Positions 9,440 to 18,664 are shown, numbered from the stretch's first letter. The stretch is 64,000 bases of DNA from Pontibacter lucknowensis (GCF_900156415.1 NZ_FTNM01000001.1:186001-250000); one strand, 5' to 3'. The notes: generated by a model not told the origin, from the sequence alone. Numbers and translations are program-made.

Positions 9440-10192
9440 CTACAGCTGCTTGTTCAATACCGTAGCAGATGCCTGTGCAGCCGGCAAGATCAGCACTTCA
9501 GCGATGTTCACATGGGCAGGGCGCGTCACCATAAAGGTGATCAGGTCAGCAATATCATCTGCACGAAGCGGCTCATAGCCCTGGTATACACCGGCAGCAC
9601 GTTCTCTGTCGCCTTTGAAGCGCACCTCCGAGAACTCCGTCTCTACCAGGCCCGGGTTCACTTCCGATACTTTTATACCTTCCTGTATCAGGTCAATGCG
9701 CATTCCTTTGGAGATGGCGTCTACCGCAAACTTGGAGGCGCAGTACACATTGCCATTGGCATACACCTCTTTGCCGGCAATAGAACCAATGTTGATGATG
9801 TGGCCCTTCTTGCGGTTGAGCATCAGTGGAAGCACAGCGTGTGTTACGTAGAGCAGTCCTTTCACATTGATATCAAGCATGGCGTCCCAGTCGGCTATGT
9901 TGCCGCTCTGCACCGGCGCCAGGCCGTGGGCATTGCCAGCGTTGTTTACCAGCACGTCTATACCTTTCCAGTCGGCAGGCAGACTACTGATAGCCTCTTG
10001 CACGGCCTCACGATCACGCACATCAAAAGCTAGGGTATAAACGGGCACTTCCGTGATCTGCTCTTTTAGCTCTTGCAGGCGCTCTGTTCTGCGACCAGTC
10101 GCGATGATGTGGTAGCCTGCTTTGGCCAGAGCAAATGCCGTAGCGCGGCCTATACCTGATGTAGCTCCTGTTACAAGTGCAATACGTGCCAT
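9440..10192 (-). CDS. SDR-family NAD(P)-dependent oxidoreductase
   Basis: A classical short-chain dehydrogenase of 250 residues. It has the cofactor motif TGATSGIG near residue 8, NNAG in the middle, and the catalytic YCASK with a preceding IGS serine. Overall it is most like the YdfG group (3-hydroxy acid or serine dehydrogenases), with the typical INVKGLLYVTHAVLP segment. Basic residues after the Gly-rich loop (ATGRRTERL) suggest NADP(H). It is the last gene of the compact run ubiE-porT-SDR, starting one base after the porT stop, so it is surely cotranscribed; there is no obvious functional link. Confidence 0.9.
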   Translation of the reverse strand: MARIALVTGATSGIGRATAFALAKAGYHIIATGRRTERLQELKEQITEVPVYTLAFDVRDREAVQEAISSLPADWKGIDVLVNNAGNAHGLAPVQSGNIADWDAMLDINVKGLLYVTHAVLPLMLNRKKGHIINIGSIAGKEVYANGNVYCASKFAVDAISKGMRIDLIQEGIKVSEVNPGLVETEFSEVRFKGDRERAAGVYQGYEPLRADDIADLITFMVTRPAHVNIAEVLILPAAQASATVLNKQL

Positions 10193-10193
10193 G

Positions 10194-10949
10194 TTATTCG
10201 AAGTGGAAGATTAAGGAAACGTTTCGGGTAGTCATTCTGTCTATAAGCGGACTGTACTCTCCACCAGCAGTACTTTTCTGGTCCATGAGTCCGTGAGAGT
10301 AGCGCAGTTCAGGTGCAAACTTGAAGAATGGATAAAAGATATCCAGCCCCACGCCATACTCAATAGATAAGTCATTACGGTTAACCTGCAGCAGGTTACC
10401 ATTCTGGGTATGGGTCGTATTCCCCAGCATACGGCTGGCTTTTACACCACCCACCATGTACATCCTGAAATTGCCACGACGTTTCGCTCTGTATTTGAGC
10501 AACAAGGGCAGCTCGATCACCGGGGAGGCAAACGTAGTGTTATCGAAGTTTCCGCCTTCTTCGCCTTCCACGTTTCTTTCAAAATCGATGCTGCGGCCAT
10601 AGAAGCCCACACCAGGCACGAAACGGGCATCCAGGTACTCAAACAGGCGCACGTTCAACACCAGGCCAGGATAGAAGCCCAGGCTGTTCATCGTGTTTAC
10701 TTTCGTGCCGTTCGTAATCTGATCCACATAAGCCTGCGAGTGCTCAATGTAATACTTCGAATAAGACATACCCAGGTAAAATCCGTAATGTATGCGCTTT
10801 TCGTCATAGCCTGGTTTGTTTTCGCCCATTACTTTCTGGTTCTGAGCCTGTACCTGCGTGGTACCTGCCATCAAAACAAAAAGAAGTACCGCAAAACTTA
10901 TTTTTTGCCGGTGTAGATGGAGCTGATGCCAAATGTGAGTGAATGCCAT
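10194..10949 (-). CDS. porT: PorT-like outer-membrane protein (type IX secretion / gliding)
   Basis: PorT is an outer-membrane beta-barrel protein needed for type IX secretion in Bacteroidota. The 251-residue product has a signal peptide ending VQAQ, then alternating amphipathic strands ([14 protein letters not shown]..., [40 protein letters not shown]) and a C-terminal aromatic strand ending in F-E. Its place directly downstream of ubiE is the arrangement known for porT, which strengthens the call. The start overlaps the end of ubiE by 52 bases; no alternative start fits a signal peptide. Translational coupling is likely. Confidence 0.85.
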   Translation of the reverse strand: MAFTHIWHQLHLHRQKISFAVLLFVLMAGTTQVQAQNQKVMGENKPGYDEKRIHYGFYLGMSYSKYYIEHSQAYVDQITNGTKVNTMNSLGFYPGLVLNVRLFEYLDARFVPGVGFYGRSIDFERNVEGEEGGNFDNTTFASPVIELPLLLKYRAKRRGNFRMYMVGGVKASRMLGNTTHTQNGNLLQVNRNDLSIEYGVGLDIFYPFFKFAPELRYSHGLMDQKSTAGGEYSPLIDRMTTRNVSLIFHFE

Positions 10950-11620
10950 TTTGTTTGTTTAAAGCCAACTTCTTCAAAGATACTCAGGAATTCCCTGCCG
11001 TCCGGGAAAGCCTGCACCGACTCGGGCAGGTAGGTATAGGCGGCACGGTCCTTAGAAACGAATTTACCTACCATCGGTAGTATATTCTTAAAATAAAATT
11101 GATACAGCTGTTTCATCGGGAAGCTCTGTGGCTTGGAAAACTCCAGCACCACGGCTGTACCGCCCGGCTTGAGCACACGTCGCATCTCTGACAGGCCCTG
11201 CTTCAGGTTTTCGAAGTTACGCACCCCAAACGCTACCGTGATCGCATCGAAACTGTTATCCTCAAACGGCAGGTTCTCAGAGTCACCATACCGTAGCTCG
11301 ATCTTATTTGTCAGCCCCTTGCGCTTCAGCTTTTCACGTCCCACAGCCAGCATCCCTTCCGAAATGTCAACTCCTGTTATTTTATCAGGATTGAGGTTCA
11401 GCGCTTCGATCGCAAAGTCAGCTGTGCCAGTGGCTATGTCCAGCATTTGCTTCGGCTTCTCGGCTTTGAGCAGGCTCACGGCCTTTTTGCGCCAAACGAT
11501 GTCGATGCCAGCACTCAGGAAGTGGTTCAGAAAATCGTATTTGCCCGCAATGTTGTCAAACATCTGCGCAACCTGCGATTTCTTGTCGTTATTCTGGTCT
11601 TTGTAGGGTACTACCGCCAT
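10898..11620 (-). CDS. ubiE: Demethylmenaquinone methyltransferase
   Basis: MenG/UbiE methylates demethylmenaquinone to menaquinone, the last step of menaquinone synthesis. The 240-residue protein shows [17 protein letters not shown] near the N-terminus, the SAM motif [12 protein letters not shown], and the signature [13 protein letters not shown] with RVLKPGG. It heads the ubiE-porT-SDR operon and has its own -7 element 26 bases upstream. Confidence 0.96.
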   Translation of the reverse strand: MAVVPYKDQNNDKKSQVAQMFDNIAGKYDFLNHFLSAGIDIVWRKKAVSLLKAEKPKQMLDIATGTADFAIEALNLNPDKITGVDISEGMLAVGREKLKRKGLTNKIELRYGDSENLPFEDNSFDAITVAFGVRNFENLKQGLSEMRRVLKPGGTAVVLEFSKPQSFPMKQLYQFYFKNILPMVGKFVSKDRAAYTYLPESVQAFPDGREFLSIFEEVGFKQTKWHSLTFGISSIYTGKK

Positions 11621-11645
11621 GGGTTATGCTTATGTAATAAAAGAA

Positions 11646-11653
11646 CAAAAATA
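11646..11653 (-). promoter_or_regulatory. -7 promoter element of ubiE-porT operon
   Basis: Reads TATTTTTG on the minus strand, matching TAnnTTTG, 25 bases before the ubiE ATG. A -33 TTTG is not evident. Confidence 0.5.
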
Positions 11654-11696
11654 CTGTAACTGTAACTATTATGCACAGTATATGTTCCATTATTAT

Positions 11697-11734
11697 AAAA
11701 AAACAGGCTGAGCGTGTGCCCAGCCTGTTTTTTT
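11697..11734 (-). terminator. Terminator of the PorE-like gene
   Basis: A 14-bp perfect stem (11697-11710 with 11721-11734) with A7/T7 arms, just past the stop of the minus-strand gene ending at 11759. Confidence 0.85.
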
Positions 11735-11758
11735 ATTTATTCAGCATGTTCGCTCAGC

Positions 11759-13768
11759 TTAGTTTACAGGCACTTCCTGCTGTGTATCCTGGCGCTGGAT
11801 GATTCTGAACTCAGTTCTTCTGTTCAGCTGCATGTTAGCAGAAGAGTTGTTTGGCGCTGTAGGACGGCGTTCGCCGTAGCTTACTGTTACCAGTCTGCGT
11901 GGAGAGATGCCCTGCTGCACCAGGTAATCGAAGGCAGCGTTAGCACGGTTTTCACCGAGAGTCATGTTATATTGTTCACTTGCACGTGAGTCAGTATGAC
12001 CTTCGATGCTTACATTCACATTAGGGTTGGCTTTCATGAAGGCTGCCACGGCATCCAGCTCACGAATAGACTCAGCACGCAGTTCGTACTTGTCGGTGTC
12101 GTAGTAGATGTTCTTGAACTCCATGCTAGCAGCCTTGTCTGTAGATGTGCCTCTATCTGCCAACGTAGGTGCTGAAGTTACACGCGTAGTGTCATCACCG
12201 AAGTCGATGTAGAAGTTCTGCTCGATCGTAGTCGTATCGTTCAGCACCATTGGCATTTCGAAAGACTCTGTCGTTAATACTTCACCATCTTTAGTGATCT
12301 CTACCTGATACGTACGACCAGAGAGAACACGCAGGTCGTACAGACCATCTTCCTGCTTGGTTACGTCACGGTAAGAGATCGGACGCTTGTCAGCCTGCTG
12401 ACCGTTGAACACAAGCTCCAGGCCAGGTATAGCCAGGCTGTCGTTAGAAGCATACACACGACCCGTCACACGGGCAGCACGGATGTAGTTGATGGTGTAG
12501 ATATCCTTTTCACCGTAACCACCGATGCGGTAAGAAGACAGGTAAGCATAGCTTCCGTCTGGGCTCAAGCGATAGTATGTGTCATCGTCTGGTGTGTTTA
12601 CCGGGTAGCCCAGGTTCTCAGGACGGGCAAAACGCTTCGCAACTGAGTCATAACGGGCCACAAAGATGTCATAGCCACCCATTGAGTTGTGACCGCGTGA
12701 AGCGAAGTATAACGAACCGTCAGCAGCCATATACGGGCTGTCGTCGTCAAACTTGGTGTTGATAGCGGCACCTACGCTGCGTGGCTTGCCCCACTCACCG
12801 TTGCGCTGACGCTGCGACACGTAAATGTCCAGGTCACCGTCTTCAGAGTAATGGCTGGTTGAGAAATACAGGCGCTGGTTGTCTGGTGTAATGAAAGCAT
12901 CAGACTCAAAGTCGGCTGTGTTGATGTTAGAACCAATGCTCTTGGCATCGCCCCATGAACCATCCGCCTGACGCTCCGAGTACATGATATCACCGTTGTT
13001 CACAGAACGATACAGCAGCATTTTGGTATCGTTGTCGAACAGCTGGATAGATGCGTCGTGGCCTGAGCTCTTCAGGTTACCAGCGATAGAGCGTGGTTGC
13101 TCCCACTCGTCACCCTGGATACGGCGTGTTTCGTAGATATCCTCAAAATACTCACCATCAGAAGCTTTGGAGCCACTCTGGTTGTTACCGGCACTGCGTG
13201 AAGTGAAAAGCAGGTAATTGTCGTCAGAAGAGATCACCGGGCTGTGCTCAGAAAACTCAGAGTTCACCACCCCACCCAGGTTCTTCACAAAGATGTCTTT
13301 CGGGTTAGCAACCTCTTTCTGTGCGTTGCGGCTCTGCTGGATCAGCATGGACACTTCCTCACGACGCCAGTCATCACGCTTACGAATATTCGGGATATAC
13401 GCCTGGTAATGCTTGATGGCATCGTCGAAACGGTAGTTGATGTGGTTGATACGGCCCAGCCAGTATTCAATATCACGATCAACGTTAGGCTTTACAGACT
13501 GTGCTTTGTTGATGTATTCTGCTGCTTTCTCCTTATCGAAAGTCATGTAGCTGATACCCGCAAAGTAGAGGGCTTCAGCGTTGTTTGGATCATTGGCCAG
13601 CACTTGCTCATAATATGGCAGGGCAGCGCGGTAGTTTTCACGGTCAAAAAATTTGTTTCCAGTCCGTACCAGCTTTCTGTTGCTCTGGGCATCTACTGTG
13701 TAAGCACTCACACAGGTAACCGCCAGCGCTAATGAAAGCCGTGAAAATAATTTGGCTAAATTATTCAT
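11759..13768 (-). CDS. PorE-like TPR / beta-propeller / OmpA envelope protein
   Basis: A 669-residue protein with a signal peptide ending VDAQ. Domains in order: TPR repeats (about 30-150, e.g. AALPYYEQVLANDPNNAEALYF), a PD40/WD40-like propeller (about 170-430, repeated FTSRSAGN, YFSTSHYSEDGDLDIYVS, YFASRGHNSMGGYDIFVA). Then comes a carboxypeptidase-regulatory-like domain (about 435-525) and a C-terminal OmpA peptidoglycan-binding domain (IEGHTDSRASEQYN, LGENRA, NRRTEF). This order matches PorE of the type IX secretion system, which ties the complex to the cell wall. Many genomes hold several proteins of this layout, so PorE itself is likely but not certain. Confidence 0.88.
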   Translation of the reverse strand: MNNLAKLFSRLSLALAVTCVSAYTVDAQSNRKLVRTGNKFFDRENYRAALPYYEQVLANDPNNAEALYFAGISYMTFDKEKAAEYINKAQSVKPNVDRDIEYWLGRINHINYRFDDAIKHYQAYIPNIRKRDDWRREEVSMLIQQSRNAQKEVANPKDIFVKNLGGVVNSEFSEHSPVISSDDNYLLFTSRSAGNNQSGSKASDGEYFEDIYETRRIQGDEWEQPRSIAGNLKSSGHDASIQLFDNDTKMLLYRSVNNGDIMYSERQADGSWGDAKSIGSNINTADFESDAFITPDNQRLYFSTSHYSEDGDLDIYVSQRQRNGEWGKPRSVGAAINTKFDDDSPYMAADGSLYFASRGHNSMGGYDIFVARYDSVAKRFARPENLGYPVNTPDDDTYYRLSPDGSYAYLSSYRIGGYGEKDIYTINYIRAARVTGRVYASNDSLAIPGLELVFNGQQADKRPISYRDVTKQEDGLYDLRVLSGRTYQVEITKDGEVLTTESFEMPMVLNDTTTIEQNFYIDFGDDTTRVTSAPTLADRGTSTDKAASMEFKNIYYDTDKYELRAESIRELDAVAAFMKANPNVNVSIEGHTDSRASEQYNMTLGENRANAAFDYLVQQGISPRRLVTVSYGERRPTAPNNSSANMQLNRRTEFRIIQRQDTQQEVPVN

Positions 13769-14278
13769 GCTGTAAAGGGTTTGTTATACTTATTGATTGT
13801 ATGGAAATATGTGTTAATCTTTTCTTGAAAAACGTAGTAAAGGTCTCTCCGCCCAATTGATTTGGAATACCGGCGGTTTACTTCCTTTATTCTATTGTGT
13901 TATTTTCTTTCCTTCCCACATCCCAACAACTTCCCCCTTACGCTACTATCGCTATAATAGATACACTAATATCTATTTTTATATACTGACACAGTAACCC
14001 AATTCAAGAACAGAGAGCAAATATATTAAAATATACATATAAACTATATAGCTTTCTTGATTATTTATTAAAACGATTTTAGTTTTCATCTAACTTAGAT
14101 ACCCTCTCCCCATCTGTGAAGCCCGCGCTACAGGCTGACTCAAATTAAGTTTGCCAAAATAATAGTAATTTTGACAAATAAGCTATGTGCTCATATCCCG
14201 GGCACTCCGCACATCGTAAATTATAATTGCCACATCAGCAAGTCAACTATAGGCTTGGTGACTTAAGCTAGCAACTGC
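13769..14278. other. AT-rich divergent intergenic region
   Basis: About 510 bases between the PorE-like gene and engB, clearly richer in A/T than its surroundings. It holds no frame I would call a gene and no tRNA. It must carry promoters for both divergent genes; one minus-strand -7 match is listed separately. A TTGACA at 14173 resembles a sigma-70 -35 box but is not expected to work in this phylum. Confidence 0.6.
14017..14025 (-). promoter_or_regulatory. Candidate -7 element of the PorE-like gene
   Basis: Reads TATATTTGC on the minus strand, an exact match to TAnnTTTGC. It would give a leader of roughly 240 bases, longer than others in the window, and lies in AT-rich DNA, so a chance match is possible. 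Confidence 0.35.
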
Positions 14279-14881
14279 ATGGTTATCAAAGAAGCAAAAT
14301 TTTTAATAAGTAATACCCGGGTTGACTTATGCCCGGAACCTAACAAACCGGAGTATGCCTTTATCGGCCGCTCCAATGTGGGCAAGTCCTCGCTCATCAA
14401 CATGCTTACCGAGCAAAAAGGGTTGGCCAAGACCTCCCAGTCTCCGGGCAAAACACAGCTCATAAACCATTTTCTGATCAATGACCAGTGGTACCTGGTC
14501 GATTTGCCAGGCTACGGCTATGCCAAAGTGAGCAAGGAGTCGCGGGAGCAATGGCGAAAGATGATCAACTACTACATGCAGAAGCGGGAAAACCTTACCT
14601 GTGTGTTTGTGCTTATAGACTCGCGTCATGAGCCCATGAAGGTTGACCTCGACTTTATGCAACATCTGGGCGAACTCGGCGTTCCTTTTGTGATCGTGTT
14701 CACCAAAACCGACAAGCAGTCAGCCACCAAGACCGACTCAACCATAGCCGCGTATGCCCGTAAGATGCAGGAAACCTGGGATGAACTTCCCCGCATGTTC
14801 AAAACCTCTGCTGAAAAAAGAACAGGTCGCGAAGAGATCCTTCAATTTATAGAAGAGGTAAACGCACAGGTGCAATACTAA
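14279..14881 (+). CDS. engB: Ribosome biogenesis GTP-binding protein EngB/YihA
   Basis: A small GTPase needed for large-subunit assembly. It is 200 residues, normal for the family. Motifs: P-loop GRSNVGKSS (30-38), [11 protein letters not shown] (G2), DLPGYG (75-80, G3), TKTDK (142-146, G4) and TSAEKRTG (G5). Confidence 0.96.
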   Translation: MVIKEAKFLISNTRVDLCPEPNKPEYAFIGRSNVGKSSLINMLTEQKGLAKTSQSPGKTQLINHFLINDQWYLVDLPGYGYAKVSKESREQWRKMINYYMQKRENLTCVFVLIDSRHEPMKVDLDFMQHLGELGVPFVIVFTKTDKQSATKTDSTIAAYARKMQETWDELPRMFKTSAEKRTGREEILQFIEEVNAQVQY

Positions 14882-14954
14882 TTGCCACAGGGTATGCGGT
14901 TTGGGGGAAGACTTGCCAGGTGTGCACCAACTCAAACTTAAATTCTTTACCCTT

Positions 14955-15353
14955 ATGAAAAGTAGAATCTCAATTTTGTTTCTTTTATTTGCCTTTATGA
15001 CCTTTGCCGCTTCTGCTCAATCAGCCGACACGGCAACGGAGAAGGAAGTATGGATGCCGTCCAAGTCTATACCTGTGGCGGAGTACTACAAAGGTGGCCA
15101 GGAGGCCATGTACAAGTTCATCGACAAGCAGATACAGTACCCGGCGTTGGCCCGCAAAAATCGGGTGCAGGGCGAGTGCATCATCGGCTTCACTCTGAAT
15201 GAAGACGGCTCCACCTCAGGCTTCAGAGTGCTGAAAAATGCAGGCGCAGGCACCGGAGAGGAAGCCATGCGCATTGCCAAGATGCTGAAATTCAAGGCAC
15301 CCGGCCCCGGCTTCGGCATGGTGGCCAGTGTGCCCATAATGTTTAAACTATAA
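14955..15353 (+). CDS. Secreted TonB C-terminal domain protein
   Basis: From ATG 14955 it is 132 residues: signal peptide ending ASAQ, a short linker, and one TonB-C domain (QYPALARKNRVQGECIIGFT..., GFRVLKNAGAG, ALRIAK-like helix, VPIMFKL). Unlike a true TonB energy transducer it has no N-terminal membrane anchor and Pro-rich spacer, so it is probably a soluble periplasmic protein. A longer frame from 14901 would bury the signal sequence and is less likely. It is followed 22 bases later by the DUF5606 gene. Confidence 0.85.
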   Translation: MKSRISILFLLFAFMTFAASAQSADTATEKEVWMPSKSIPVAEYYKGGQEAMYKFIDKQIQYPALARKNRVQGECIIGFTLNEDGSTSGFRVLKNAGAGTGEEAMRIAKMLKFKAPGPGFGMVASVPIMFKL

Positions 15354-15375
15354 CCAACAGTTTTTATACCTGATT

Positions 15376-15858
15376 ATGCCTATTGATTTAAGACAAGTTG
15401 CAGCCATTGCCGGCATGAGCGGACTTTACCGCATCGTAAAGCCAACACGCAATGGCGTAATCGTAGAGAGCCTTTCTGACAAGCCTACCCGCATGGTAGC
15501 CCAGGCGCGTCACCGCATGTCGCTGCTGGACGAAATCTCGATCTACACCAACGACGAGGAAGCAACCGTGCCCCTGGCTGATGTGATGGACCGCATCCAC
15601 CAGAAATACAACGGGGAGCTGCCTTTCGGCGACAAGCCTTCTGACGAGGAGTTGAAGAGCTTTATGTCGGACGTACTGCCTGACTATGACGAAGACCGCG
15701 TGTATATATCTGACATGAAAAAGCTCGCGGCCTGGTATAGCATTGTGAACCAGCACATTGGTTTTACAGCAGACGGAGAAGCTGCCTCAGCCGAAAGCGG
15801 CGAAGAAGCTGAAACAGAAGAAAAGGCTGAATCAAAGGCAAAGAAAACCAAGAAGTAA
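15376..15858 (+). CDS. DUF5606 domain protein
   Basis: A 160-residue cytoplasmic protein of a family conserved in Bacteroidota. The N-terminal part (AAIAGMSGLYRIVKPTRNGVIVESL, then ISSLEEISIYT-like) is typical of DUF5606. After about residue 130 it becomes an acidic and lysine-rich tail (EEAETEEKAESKAKK), probably disordered. Function unknown. It ends at a strong terminator. Confidence 0.88.
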   Translation: MPIDLRQVAAIAGMSGLYRIVKPTRNGVIVESLSDKPTRMVAQARHRMSLLDEISIYTNDEEATVPLADVMDRIHQKYNGELPFGDKPSDEELKSFMSDVLPDYDEDRVYISDMKKLAAWYSIVNQHIGFTADGEAASAESGEEAETEEKAESKAKKTKK

Positions 15859-15872
15859 AATCCTAGCCATAG

Positions 15873-15899
15873 AAAAGCCCTCCGGACAGGAGGGCTTTT
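15873..15899 (+). terminator. Intrinsic terminator after DUF5606 gene
   Basis: Perfect stem AAAAGCCCTCC/GGAGGGCTTTT with loop GGACA, followed by a T run. Confidence 0.9.
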
Positions 15900-15910
15900 T
15901 TTTATCGCTA

Positions 15911-15935
15911 TGACTCGTCCTGAAATAAGTTGACA
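15911..15935 (+). repeat. Left terminal inverted repeat of the IS
   Basis: 25 bases, 21 of them matching the complement of the right end at 17196-17220. Confidence 0.93.
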
Positions 15936-15947
15936 CTATTTAGACTT

Positions 15948-16343
15948 ATGAAAGGAAAAGAAGCAGCAGGGGGCAGCAGGCGTACGAGTCGGGACTACCC
16001 GCTAGGCTTTAAACTGGCCGTTGTAAGGCAGGTTGAAGAAGGCGAGATGACTTACAAGCAGGCCCAGCGCCATTACGGAATCCAGGGGCGCTCAACGGTT
16101 TTGGTGTGGCTCAGAAAACACGGCCGGCTGGATTGGCGTTATCCCGGTATACACACTCGCATGATGAAAGCCGAAACCCCAGCCCAGAAGATCAAGCGCC
16201 TGGAGCGCGAGCTCTCCGATGAGCGCCTCAAGAACCAGGTGCTGGAGAAGACCATTCAAACCATCGAGCAACAGGTAGGCCACAGGCTGGCAAAAAAGCC
16301 CTTACCCGGACAATGTGGATCTTCCAGCAAGAGAGGGGCGTGA
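15948..16343 (+). CDS. IS3-family OrfA (helix-turn-helix protein)
   Basis: From ATG 15948 it is 131 residues. Residues about 15-75 form the transposase_8/HTH region (FKLAVVRQVEEGEMTYKQAQRHYGI...WLRKHG), which binds the IS ends. A leucine-zipper-like helix follows (KIKRLERELSDERLKNQVLEKTIQ). The tail after AKK is the zero-frame product only; at the A AAA AAG heptamer ribosomes can slip -1 into OrfB. A TTG at 15930 is in frame but lies inside the terminal repeat and is unlikely. Confidence 0.9.
   Translation: MKGKEAAGGSRRTSRDYPLGFKLAVVRQVEEGEMTYKQAQRHYGIQGRSTVLVWLRKHGRLDWRYPGIHTRMMKAETPAQKIKRLERELSDERLKNQVLEKTIQTIEQQVGHRLAKKPLPGQCGSSSKRGA
16292..16298 (+). other. -1 ribosomal frameshift site of the IS
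   Basis: A AAA AAG in the OrfA frame is the canonical IS3-type slippery heptamer. A 7-bp stem (16329-16335 with 16355-16361) lies about 30 bases downstream and could stimulate slipping. Reading -1 continues in OrfB without a stop. Confidence 0.85.
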
Positions 16344-17191
16344 GCCTGGCGCGTCTCTCTTCTTTGTTCGGGTGCAGCAGGCAGTCGCTCTACCAGCTAA
16401 GAGCGCGGCAGAAGAGGCGGGCAGCCCAGCTGGCTCCTGTGCGGGAGCTGGTGCAACAGGTGCGCCGGCAGCTGCCCCGTGTGGGTGCCCGCAAGCTGCA
16501 CTACCTGCTCTCGGGCAGGTTGCAGGAGCAGGGCATCAAGCTGGGCCGGGATGGCCTGTTTGCCTATCTGCGGGCCGAGAACCTGCTGATCTCCCCCCGC
16601 CGCTGCTACACCAGGACCACCAACTCCAAACACTGGCTTAGAAAGTATCCCAACCTGGTAAAGCAGCTGGCCGTGGAGCGCTCAGAGCAGGTCTTTGTCT
16701 CCGACATCACGTATGTCAAAAGCCGGCAGCGCACCCATTACCTGTCGCTGGTCACCGATGCCTTCAGCCGCCGCATCATGGGCTACGCCCTAAGCGATGA
16801 CCTGAGCGCCGAGAGTGTGGGCAGGGCCCTGAAGATGGCCATCAAGGGGCGCTCAACGAGCCTGCCACTCATCCACCATTCGGATCGCGGGCTGCAGTAC
16901 TGCTCTGAGCACTACCAGCAGATCCTGAGGAAACATCAGGTGAGCTGCTCGATGACCGATGGCTATGACTGCTACCAGAATGCATTGGCCGAGCGCATGA
17001 ACGGCATACTCAAAGAAGAATTCTTGATTTACCCCTGCAATACCAGACAGGAACTGGAGTTGCTCGTAAAGCAGGCTGTGGAAAGCTACAATACCCGAAG
17101 GCCTCACCTGAGCCTGAAAATGCTCACTCCACAGCAGGTACATGAAAAAACCTGTGAGCAGCTGCTCACAGGTTCTCTAAAATCATTGTAA
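16313..17191 (+). CDS. IS3-family OrfB transposase (DDE integrase core)
   Basis: A 292-residue catalytic subunit, normally made as an OrfAB fusion. It has an HTH_21-like front (residues about 40-90), then the rve integrase core with the DDE triad: Asp in FVSDITYV, Asp in IHHSDRGLQYCS, and Glu in NALAERMNGILKEEF. The C-terminal YNTRRPHLSLKMLTP motif is typical. The ATG at 16313 may also allow independent OrfB production. Confidence 0.95.
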   Translation: MWIFQQERGVSLARLSSLFGCSRQSLYQLRARQKRRAAQLAPVRELVQQVRRQLPRVGARKLHYLLSGRLQEQGIKLGRDGLFAYLRAENLLISPRRCYTRTTNSKHWLRKYPNLVKQLAVERSEQVFVSDITYVKSRQRTHYLSLVTDAFSRRIMGYALSDDLSAESVGRALKMAIKGRSTSLPLIHHSDRGLQYCSEHYQQILRKHQVSCSMTDGYDCYQNALAERMNGILKEEFLIYPCNTRQELELLVKQAVESYNTRRPHLSLKMLTPQQVHEKTCEQLLTGSLKSL

Positions 17192-17195
17192 AACC

Positions 17196-17220
17196 TGTCA
17201 ACCTATTTTAGGACAGGTCA
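17196..17220 (-). repeat. Right terminal inverted repeat of the IS
   Basis: Pairs with 15911-15935. Immediately followed by CTA, the second copy of the target duplication. Confidence 0.93.
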
Positions 17221-17241
17221 CTATACCTTACGCTTACAGCT

Positions 17242-17550
17242 ATGACTTACTCTCCTGCCCTACTTGCAAGTGCCGCACGACAGCTGCAACGGGTGTTTGA
17301 ATCAGAGCACCGGCTGCCTACCCAGGAAAACGACTTAATACAGGAGGTGTCCCGCATGGTGCTATACCTGCTCCGGCATAACCTGAACCAACTCCTGCAT
17401 ATACTTTACCGCATCGATGTGGAGGAGCGTAAAGTAAAACAGGCTATGCTCGCGGCCTCCGAAGATGAAGTAGCCGAAAACATAGCCCGTTTGATTGTGG
17501 AGCGGGAGCTGCTTAAAGCGCAGATCCGCTTCCGCTATAGTCAGAATTAG
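17242..17550 (+). CDS. Conserved hypothetical helical protein
   Basis: A 102-residue, mostly helical, cytoplasmic protein ([32 protein letters not shown]...). No known domain. It lies just after the IS, whose insertion may have separated it from its native promoter. Its stop codon overlaps that of the convergent fbp gene by four bases. Confidence 0.65.
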   Translation: MTYSPALLASAARQLQRVFESEHRLPTQENDLIQEVSRMVLYLLRHNLNQLLHILYRIDVEERKVKQAMLAASEDEVAENIARLIVERELLKAQIRFRYSQN

Positions 17551-18572
17551 TTAGCTGTTACCGCTTCAGTTTTTTTTACCTCCGCTTTCATAAACTCCTC
17601 CACCTTGTCCACCATTTCGGCAGATCCGATGATCAGTGGAGAGCGCTGGTGCAGCTCAGTTGGCTCCATCTCCATGATGCGGCCTTTACCGTTAGAAGCT
17701 TTGCCACCTGCCTGCTCTGCAATGAAAGCCAGGGCGTTGCACTCGTACAGCAGGCGTAACTTGCCATTAGGCGCTTTTGCTGTAGAAGGATAAATGTATA
17801 CTCCGCCCTTGATCAGGTTACGGTGGAAGTCAGACACCAGCGAACCGATGTAGCGGCCTGAATAACCATTTTCTTTGCAATAGCTCAGGTAGTTTTTGAT
17901 GCCTTCCGGAAAGCTGTTGTAGCCACCCTCGTTGCAAGAGTAGATCGTGCCTGTTTTTGGGGTGCACATGTTTGGGTGCGACAGGAAAAACTCACCCAAC
18001 GATGGCTCATACGTAAAGCCGTTCACGCCATGACCTGTCGTGTATACCAGCATCGTAGACGAGCCATACACTACATAGCCAGCTGCGATCTGGTGTGTGC
18101 CGTTCTGCATGCAGTCTTCCATTGTACCTTCTGTGCCTACCTCAGACACACGGCGGTAAATCGAGAAGATGGTACCGATAGACACGTTCACGTCGATGTT
18201 GGAAGAGCCGTCCAACGGGTCGATGGCCACAATATACTTGCCTTTGAGGTTGCCTGTATGAATGATTTCGTCCTCTTCTTCTGAAATGATCGCACACACC
18301 TCGCCTCCGTTACGAAGGGCGCGTATGAAGCGGATGTTGGCGATCACGTCGAGTTTCTGTTGTTCTTCTCCCTGCACATTCTGCTGACCGTAGGCACCTG
18401 TCACATCGATCAGGCCGGCACGGTTAATTTCACGGTTCACAATCTTGGCTGCCAGGGCGATGTCGCGTAGCAACTGCGAAAGTTCTCCGGTCGCAAAAGG
18501 GAAGTCCTCCTGCTTTCTCATGATAAACCTGTCAAGCGTGGTGCCGACAGGAAGCGCTAGTTTGTCATTCAT
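17547..18572 (-). CDS. fbp: Fructose-1,6-bisphosphatase, class I
   Basis: Hydrolyses fructose 1,6-bisphosphate in gluconeogenesis. It is 341 residues, normal for class I. Metal ligands: ISEEED (Glu98-100) and DPLDGSSN (118-125). The substrate-binding region [20 protein letters not shown] is intact near the C-terminus. The gene has its own -7 element. It is convergent with the preceding small gene, sharing TTAG at the stops. Confidence 0.97.
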   Translation of the reverse strand: MNDKLALPVGTTLDRFIMRKQEDFPFATGELSQLLRDIALAAKIVNREINRAGLIDVTGAYGQQNVQGEEQQKLDVIANIRFIRALRNGGEVCAIISEEEDEIIHTGNLKGKYIVAIDPLDGSSNIDVNVSIGTIFSIYRRVSEVGTEGTMEDCMQNGTHQIAAGYVVYGSSTMLVYTTGHGVNGFTYEPSLGEFFLSHPNMCTPKTGTIYSCNEGGYNSFPEGIKNYLSYCKENGYSGRYIGSLVSDFHRNLIKGGVYIYPSTAKAPNGKLRLLYECNALAFIAEQAGGKASNGKGRIMEMEPTELHQRSPLIIGSAEMVDKVEEFMKAEVKKTEAVTAN

Positions 18573-18598
18573 TATGGTGAAATTTAAATATATAGCTA

Positions 18599-18606
18599 CA
18601 AAAATA
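18599..18606 (-). promoter_or_regulatory. -7 promoter element of fbp
   Basis: Reads TATTTTTG on the minus strand, 26 bases before the fbp ATG. Confidence 0.5.
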
Positions 18607-18664
18607 TGATATTTTGAAACATAACCGAAGGATACTTACATTTACGCAGCAATAGTCTCAATTG

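Larger units (their letters stand above)
15911..17220 (+). mobile_element. Complete IS3-family insertion sequence
   Basis: A 1,310-bp element. The ends are 25-base imperfect inverted repeats (15911-15935 and 17196-17220, 21 of 25 identical), starting TGAC and finishing inward at GTTGACA. Flanking CTA at 15908-15910 and 17221-17223 is a 3-base target duplication, typical of IS3-family elements. Two overlapping frames encode a helix-turn-helix OrfA and a DDE OrfB. An A6G slippery heptamer at 16292-16298 fuses them by -1 frameshifting. Ends, frames and duplication are all intact, so the copy looks recent and possibly active. Removing it and one CTA restores a GCTATACCT sequence at the target. 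Confidence 0.95.

Noticed and set aside
14160-14230. TTGACA at 14173 as a -35 box for engB
   Set aside because: The phylum's main sigma factor does not use this consensus, and no TATAAT at proper spacing follows.
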